A DNA stretch of 10,031 nt, from the NCBI GenBank assembly GCA_900551185.1, contig URVF01000046.1, positions 1 to 10,031 on the forward strand, given 5' to 3'. The DNA comes from an uncultured Collinsella sp. (GTDB taxonomy: Bacteria; Actinomycetota; Coriobacteriia; Coriobacteriales; Coriobacteriaceae). This document shows positions 6,782 to 10,031 of this stretch, piece by piece (positions within the stretch are counted from its first letter, which is position 1; each line of letters opens with the position of its first letter). The translations under genes and the position numbers were made by a program. The notes below the pieces were generated by a model. The model saw nothing but the letters and a program-made list of their open reading frames with translations, made no database searches and was not told the origin of the DNA.

Positions 6782-7571
6782 CTTCGAAGTCACCTCCGTC
6801 AGAAACAGCTGCACCCTTCAGCTCGGTCTGCTGCTGGAAGTCCCAGAAAGCGATGCCGAAGCCGATGAGAGCGAGGATGAGCAGAGCAGGGGTTGCCAGC
6901 GAATCGTTGGCAACGGTGATGAGCGCGAGGCCAAAGCCCATAAGGAAGAAGCCCCACATATCGCGGTTCATCATAACCTTGAGCAGGACGGCGAAGCCGA
7001 CGAAGCGCATCATGCCGCCTGCAGCGGACAGACCGGTCTGCAGCCAAGTCGGGATGGCGGAAGCGATGGTCTGACCAATGGTAGCGCCAGCGATGAAGAA
7101 CAGGGTGACGACGACAGCGAAGATCAGGCCGAGCAGAGCCATGGCGAAGTAGTTCAGGCGCTCGATGCCCTTGGTGTCCGCGTTATGAGCCATGTTATCG
7201 GCCGTGGACATAAGCGGGGACATAAGCGTGAAGACCAGGGTAACGCCGAGCTGACCAAGCAGAGCGAACGGAATGGCAAGGCCGACTGCCGCGTTGGGCT
7301 CGAGACCCGTAGCGATAGCGAGAATGGCTGCCATGATGCCGCCAATGACGGCGTTAGGCGGCTGAGCGCCTCCGATCGGCATGTTGCCGATCGTCATGAG
7401 CTGATAGGTACCACCCACGAGAAGACCGGTGTTGAGGTCGCCAAGGATAAGACCGATGACGGCGCCGGTGACGATGGGCTGATAGAGAGACTCGAGGAAG
7501 TCAAACTGGTCGATTGCCGCGATGAACGTGACGACGAAGACCAGAGCGATCTGGATGATCGAGTATTCCAT
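6771..7571 (-). CDS. PTS mannose/fructose/sorbose family EIIC
   Basis: A 266-residue integral membrane subunit that makes up the sugar channel with EIID. It is strongly hydrophobic, with membrane segments at about 4-20, 32-55, 74-92, 96-118, 143-163, 183-200, 206-221 and 226-243. Family motifs include AAIDQFDF (18-25), GLILGDLNTGLLVGGTYQLM (40-59) and MPIGGAQPPNAVIGG (64-78). The C-terminal tail (245-266) is cytoplasmic-type and ends in acidic GGDFEDGI. The start at 7571 has AAAGGAGG six bases upstream. It follows EIIB after a 90-bp gap containing a hairpin and overlaps EIID by 11 bases. In GalNAc systems the name would be AgaW/AgaC. Confidence 0.93.
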   Translation of the reverse strand: MEYSIIQIALVFVVTFIAAIDQFDFLESLYQPIVTGAVIGLILGDLNTGLLVGGTYQLMTIGNMPIGGAQPPNAVIGGIMAAILAIATGLEPNAAVGLAIPFALLGQLGVTLVFTLMSPLMSTADNMAHNADTKGIERLNYFAMALLGLIFAVVVTLFFIAGATIGQTIASAIPTWLQTGLSAAGGMMRFVGFAVLLKVMMNRDMWGFFLMGFGLALITVANDSLATPALLILALIGFGIAFWDFQQQTELKGAAVSDGGDFEDGI

Positions 7572-7624
7572 CTTGCTCCTCCTTTCAAAATGTATGTACG
7601 CACTTTGGATTTCACGTACAGAAC

Positions 7625-7644
7625 GTCAGGGTTTCACTCCTGAC
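7625..7644 (-). other. Hairpin between EIIB and EIIC
   Basis: A perfect 6-bp stem GTCAGG/CCTGAC with an 8-base loop lies 18 bases after the EIIB stop, in the largest internal gap (90 bp) of the operon. No T-tract follows on the minus strand, so it is not a standard terminator. It may stabilise or process the mRNA. Confidence 0.4.
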
Positions 7645-7661
7645 AACGTGGATCACGAGGA

Positions 7662-8144
7662 TTACGAGAAGAGCTTGCTCGTGTCCTCAACAGGCGTGCT
7701 CGGAACGCGCCTGATCTCCAACTCCACCCCCAATTCCTGCAGCTCTTTAAACGCAGCGACATCCTCGTCGTTAACTGCGACGGAGGTGGCGACTTGGCGC
7801 TTTCCTTCCGACATGTGCATGTTGCCGATGTTTACCTTCTTTATAGGCACACCGCCCTTGACGAGCGTAAGCACGTCTTCCGGTGTTTCGGCCACGATGA
7901 AGATCTTCTGGCGCGGGCTCGCCTTGCCAATGACGTCGATGGTCTTCTGCAGAGAGAAGAAACGCGTAGCGACGCCGGCGGGAGCGGCCATCTTCATGAG
8001 GTTCTGGCGCATGGTGTTGGACGCCACGTCGTCGTTGGCGACGAGGATGAGGTTGGAGCCCAGGGTGGAGTTCCACTGGGTGGCAACCTGACCATGAACC
8101 AGTCGGTTATCGATGCGGGTAAGAAGAATGTTGGGTTCTGCCAT
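7662..8144 (-). CDS. PTS mannose/fructose/sorbose family EIIB
   Basis: A 160-residue soluble phosphocarrier that takes phosphate from EIIA and passes it to the incoming sugar. The active-site sequence LLTRIDNRLVHGQVATQW (7-24) contains His17, the expected phosphorylated residue of this family, whose EIIB uses His rather than Cys. ANDDVASN (36-43), RFFSLQKTI (61-69), TPEDVLTLVKGGVPI (87-101) and KKVNIGNMH (102-110) are further EIIB-Man features. Length is normal for a separate EIIB. AAAGGAAG lies upstream of the ATG at 8144. It follows YajC by 36 bases in the same operon. The GalNAc versions are called AgaV/AgaB; the substrate cannot be read from EIIB alone. Confidence 0.93.
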   Translation of the reverse strand: MAEPNILLTRIDNRLVHGQVATQWNSTLGSNLILVANDDVASNTMRQNLMKMAAPAGVATRFFSLQKTIDVIGKASPRQKIFIVAETPEDVLTLVKGGVPIKKVNIGNMHMSEGKRQVATSVAVNDEDVAAFKELQELGVELEIRRVPSTPVEDTSKLFS

Positions 8145-8180
8145 GTTGATCAGCTTCCTTTCGTTATTTGCTGACGACAG

Positions 8181-8462
8181 TTACTTGATCTCCTGAATCG
8201 CGTAACGCGAAACATCTACGACGGCTCCGGATCGGACTTTGATCTGGACCTTCTCGCCTTCGATGCCTTTGACGGTTCCGTAGATACCGCCGGCGAAAAG
8301 AACCTCCTGACCCGGCTTGAGCTCGGTGTGCAGCTCCTTGAAGTACTTCTGCTTCTTCTTCATGTTGATTTGCGACCAGATGGTGTAAATCAAGCCCATG
8401 ATGACAAGCAGGCCTAAAAGAGCGACCGAGGAGCTCAGGACGTTGGCTCCGAAATCGGCCAT
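8181..8462 (-). CDS. yajC: YajC family protein encoded within the PTS operon
   Basis: A 93-residue protein with the YajC layout: a short N-terminus, one membrane helix (about 11-28, VALLGLLVIMGLIYTIW), a basic stretch MKKKQKYFKEL (34-44), then the soluble domain LKPGQEVLFAGGIYGTV (48-64) and VQIKVRSGAVVDVSRYAI (72-89). YajC is best known as an accessory membrane protein of the SecDF translocon. Its usual neighbours (tgt, queA, secD, secF) are absent. Here the ATG overlaps the EIIA stop (TAATG), so the two are translationally coupled, and EIIB follows. A YajC-like gene also occurs in the hyaluronan/GalNAc-type PTS cluster of streptococci, as I recall. Its job in such operons is unknown; help in inserting or stabilising EIIC/EIID is a guess. 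Confidence 0.9.
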   Translation of the reverse strand: MADFGANVLSSSVALLGLLVIMGLIYTIWSQINMKKKQKYFKELHTELKPGQEVLFAGGIYGTVKGIEGEKVQIKVRSGAVVDVSRYAIQEIK

Positions 8463-8905
8463 TAGATGCCGTCCTCGTCGCCGAAGATATCCTCTTCGTC
8501 GGAGCCGGCAACGGATGCGACCGTCTGGGCGGTGATGCCCGTCTGGCCAACGGTCACGGCCTGCTCGCCAAGCTCGGCGAGCGTGGCATTGCCGCGGAGG
8601 AACAGAAGCTCAATAACCATGGGAAGGTTGGTGCCAGTCAGAACCTCGACGTTGTCGACATCCTGGGCAATCATCATCGACTGGTTGAACGGGGTGCCGC
8701 CAAGCAGGTCGGTAAAGACGAGCACGCCATCGCACTCCTCGCGCATGGCGGTAATAGCGGCACGGAGATCCTCACCGTAGGAAGCAGCCTGGTCGCCCTC
8801 AAAAGGAACGACGGTAAAAGCGGGCTGGTCGCCGGCAACCATAGCGATAGCGCTAGCTAGACCGGGTGCGAACTGTCCATGACCGGTAAGAATAAAGCCA
8901 ACCAT
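8462..8905 (-). CDS. PTS mannose family EIIA
   Basis: A 147-residue soluble phosphocarrier, first gene of the operon. It accepts phosphate from HPr and gives it to EIIB. The N-terminus GFILTGHGQFAPGL (3-16) carries His9, matching the phosphorylated histidine of ManX/AgaF. VVPFEGDQAASYGEDL (32-47) and VLVFTDLLGGTPFNQS (61-76) are conserved family segments; the latter forms part of the active site. The tail from 134 is very acidic (GSDEEDIFGDEDGI). The start at 8905 has AAGGG eight bases upstream. EIIA is separate from EIIB, as in Aga systems, unlike the fused ManX. EI and HPr are not in the window. Confidence 0.93.
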   Translation of the reverse strand: MVGFILTGHGQFAPGLASAIAMVAGDQPAFTVVPFEGDQAASYGEDLRAAITAMREECDGVLVFTDLLGGTPFNQSMMIAQDVDNVEVLTGTNLPMVIELLFLRGNATLAELGEQAVTVGQTGITAQTVASVAGSDEEDIFGDEDGI

Positions 8906-9005
8906 TCAAATTTCCCTTCCGAAGGTGTGTACAATCTGAGTCCGATGATTTTCGGAAGCCAGCGGGCGCTCGCCCTTAAAGCTTCTTAGAAAGCGTTCTT
9001 TGAAG

Positions 9006-9035
9006 ACCAGTGGTTTCTAAACTGGTAGTAACCAC
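9006..9035. promoter_or_regulatory. Probable GntR-family operator cluster of the PTS operon
   Basis: CTGGTAGTAACCAC at 9022-9035 matches 13 of 14 bases of the site before agaS. Just to its left ACCAGT (9006-9011) and ACTGGT (9021-9026) form another inverted repeat with a 9-base spacer, so two overlapping sites are likely. It lies about 117-130 bases before the EIIA start. On the minus strand GTGACA (9048-9053) could serve as a -35 box, with its -10 inside the operator, but the -10 match is poor. Confidence 0.65.
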
Positions 9036-9128
9036 GTGACGTGTTGTTGTCACTATATCACCCCAGAAGAGGTCGCTTTCGTTGATTCATACGGTAAAAC
9101 GTTTTTGCACCGCTCACGGTGATAAATC

Positions 9129-9144
9129 GACCGTTCACCGGTCG
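9129..9144. promoter_or_regulatory. Unassigned motif ACCGTTCACCG, copy 1
   Basis: ACCGTTCACCG at 9130-9140 sits inside the inverted repeat CGACCG-TTCAC-CGGTCG. The motif recurs twice at 9329-9358. It differs from the GntR-type site and may bind a second regulator. Confidence 0.4.
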
Positions 9145-9300
9145 TTAACACTTCTACCTGCGGTTTTGAAACCGTTTCGAAATGCTTTGGCAAAAGATCG
9201 GAACTTTTCCTGTCCCTAAACAACGCAGGGCGGCTAAAAATAGCGTGTAGAAAAATTGCAGGTCATTGTGAAGATATGTGAATTGGTCTTTTTGACTTAA

Positions 9301-9318
9301 TACCAGTTAGAACCAGTT
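9301..9318. promoter_or_regulatory. Distal GntR-type half-site pair
   Basis: ACCAGTT occurs at 9302-9308 and 9312-9318, exactly 10 bp apart, about one helical turn. On the minus strand this reads AACTGGTTCTAACTGGTA, close to the 9006-9026 cluster. It lies some 280 bp upstream of that cluster and could be an auxiliary site. Confidence 0.4.
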
Positions 9319-9328
9319 TTGAGATTAT

Positions 9329-9358
9329 CGGTGAACGGTAGTTTTCGACCGTTTACCG
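9329..9358. promoter_or_regulatory. Unassigned motif ACCGTTYACCG, copies 2 and 3 as inverted repeat
   Basis: CGGTGAACGGT (9329-9339) and ACCGTTTACCG (9348-9358) are inverted copies with one mismatch in 11 bp and an 8-base spacer. The first copy is the exact reverse complement of the 9130-9140 motif. A LacI-like palindrome TGCAATCGTTTGCA follows at 9365-9378. Confidence 0.45.
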
Positions 9359-9576
9359 GTTACTTGCAATCGTTTGCAGCTGTTTTCCCATATGAATTAG
9401 GGAAACACAATGGAGCGCTTGCGCAATCACGGGAACGATCACGGGAAGTTTTGGCATTTGTCCTCATCCCCCGCGCGCCAAACTCCAGCATCCAAAATGA
9501 GCTAATAGCTCACGCTAATCGTTTTCAATCATTACTTACTCATTATCCGTAATTATTTATCGTTTATCGTTAATTC

Positions 9577-9597
9577 TGATATGATACAAGTATCATA
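9577..9597 (+). promoter_or_regulatory. Extended -10 promoter overlapped by palindrome
   Basis: TGATATGAT (9577-9585) fits an extended -10 (TGn-TATGAT) for the rightward gene, whose ATG is 33 bases past it. The palindrome TATGATAC-AA-GTATCATA (9580-9597, perfect 8-bp arms) covers the -10 and the predicted start of transcription, a usual place for an operator. A/T-rich TTTATCG repeats lie upstream. Confidence 0.6.
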
Positions 9598-9618
9598 CAA
9601 ACGCCGATTGGAGGGGTT

Positions 9619-10015
9619 ATGGTCCATCGAAGCGCATCTATATCGAATGAAACCATCAGCCGCGAACAGACGATAGCCAAACTGAGGAAGCTCGCTCGCA
9701 TCTGCAAATGGGCCACGATCTGCATTACCACCGCGCTCGCTCTGGGACTTCTCGCAGTCATTGCGATTGACCTTCTACTCGTATTGCCTAGCCTCTCCCA
9801 AGGGTCGTGTCTCCAATCCGTAGAACTTCAAGCCGGCGAAGGGCCGTGCCTTGCTATCGTCGGCACCGATGTGCAGGCCCCACTTATGCTCGTCGCACAC
9901 GATGGTCACACTGCCATAGGGAGCCTCTTGATGACATGCCTCGCGCTTGCCATCGCGATAAGCGTGCGCAGGCTTTTCTTCAACATTGAAAAGGAAGGCA
10001 GGCCCTTTGACCTTG
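9619..10015 (+). CDS. DUF2975-like membrane protein, 3' end missing
   Basis: An open frame of 132 residues that runs off the contig end and so has no stop. After a short charged N-terminus (EQTIAKLRKLARI, 16-28) come hydrophobic helices at about 31-56 and 97-116, with a 40-residue non-membrane loop between them containing Cys64 and Cys77. The second helix leads into VRRLFFNIEKEGRPFD (116-131), which resembles the FxxIxKGEPF motif of DUF2975 proteins, four-helix membrane proteins often encoded just before a small Cro/CI-type regulator. GGAGGGG sits immediately upstream of the ATG at 9619 (close spacing). Bases from 10016 on are adapter, so the last residues AVSYT in that frame are false. Function unknown; it is divergent from the PTS operon. 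Confidence 0.6.
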
Positions 10016-10031
10016 CTGTCTCTTATACACA
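10016..10031 (-). other. Nextera mosaic-end adapter (non-genomic)
   Basis: The last 16 bases CTGTCTCTTATACACA are the reverse complement of the Tn5 mosaic end used in Nextera libraries, in the orientation expected at the far side of a tagmented fragment. Genome sequence ends at 10015. Confidence 0.97.

Larger units (their letters stand above)
8906..9618. other. 713-bp non-coding regulatory region with many palindromes
   Basis: No credible gene is visible between the PTS operon (leftward) and the DUF2975-like gene (rightward). The stretch contains, in order: a small hairpin before EIIA (TCCGA-N6-TCGGA, 8941-8956); the GntR-type site cluster (9006-9035); GTGAC-N8-GTCAC (9036-9053); AAAACGTTTT (9096-9105); CACCG-CTCA-CGGTG (9108-9121); CGACCG-TTCAC-CGGTCG (9128-9144); CGGTTT-TG-AAACCG (9161-9174); tandem ACCAGTT (9302-9318); CGGTGAACGGT/ACCGTTTACCG (9329-9358); TGCAATCGTTTGCA (9365-9378); a 12-bp-period direct repeat of TCACGGGAA (9427-9447); and an A/T-rich end (about 9540-9600). 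It is lower in GC than the genes. A clear promoter for the PTS operon could not be fixed. Confidence 0.75.

Noticed and set aside
5789..6868. 359-residue plus-strand frame opposite EIID
   Set aside because: Rich in His, Asp, Gly and Val in the manner of antisense translations; EIID on the other strand is clearly real.
7625..7644. Hairpin after EIIB as a terminator
   Set aside because: The stem is short and no T-tract follows on the minus strand; EIIC downstream has no evident promoter of its own.
9427..9447. Repeat TCACGGGAA as part of a CRISPR or larger array
   Set aside because: There are only two copies of 9 bases with a 12-base period; no array structure is present.
9319..9552. 77-residue plus-strand frame in the intergenic region
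   Set aside because: It starts with TTG, has no ribosome binding site, covers several palindromes and resembles no known protein.

Overview
The window looks like a piece of a high-GC gut actinobacterium, most likely a Collinsella-like member of the Coriobacteriia. This is inferred from codon usage, strong AGGAGG-type ribosome binding sites and the gene content (mannose-family PTS plus LacC, LacX and AgaS homologues); no marker gene is present to prove it. It is a short metagenomic contig whose two ends are Illumina Nextera adapter sequence (1-47 and 10016-10031), not genome. The real genomic insert is 48-10015.

Layout, left to right. 48-455 (-) is the N-terminal part of a tagatose-6-phosphate kinase (LacC), cut by the contig end. 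515-1396 (-) is a LacX-type aldose 1-epimerase homologue. 1553-2137 (+) is a flavodoxin-family protein with its own terminator. 2213-3382 (-) is nagA. A strong terminator follows, and then come 3501-4667 (-) agaS and 4782-5513 (-) a GntR/HutC-type repressor with a UTRA ligand domain. After a second strong terminator (5599-5632) lies a five-gene minus-strand PTS operon: EIIA (8462-8905), YajC (8181-8462), EIIB (7662-8144), EIIC (6771-7571) and EIID (5699-6781). Upstream of EIIA there is a 713-bp non-coding region full of operator-like palindromes. The window ends in the 5' part of a plus-strand DUF2975-like membrane protein (9619-10015).

Together the minus-strand genes fit one pathway for N-acetylgalactosamine (or a related amino sugar from mucin or glycosaminoglycan). 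The mannose-family PTS imports and phosphorylates the sugar, NagA removes the acetyl group, AgaS converts galactosamine-6-phosphate to tagatose-6-phosphate, and LacC makes tagatose-1,6-bisphosphate. The aldolase for the last step is not in the window. The GntR protein is the likely local repressor: a near-identical 14-bp site, CTGGTAGTAACCA(G/C), lies in front of agaS, overlapping the -35 zone of a TATAAT promoter, and in front of the PTS operon.

No clearly new system is visible. The points most worth checking are a large extra loop in EIID, a YajC paralogue translationally coupled inside the PTS operon, the dense set of operator-like motifs upstream of it (including a second, unassigned motif ACCGTTYACCG), and the adapter ends, which create false protein termini.
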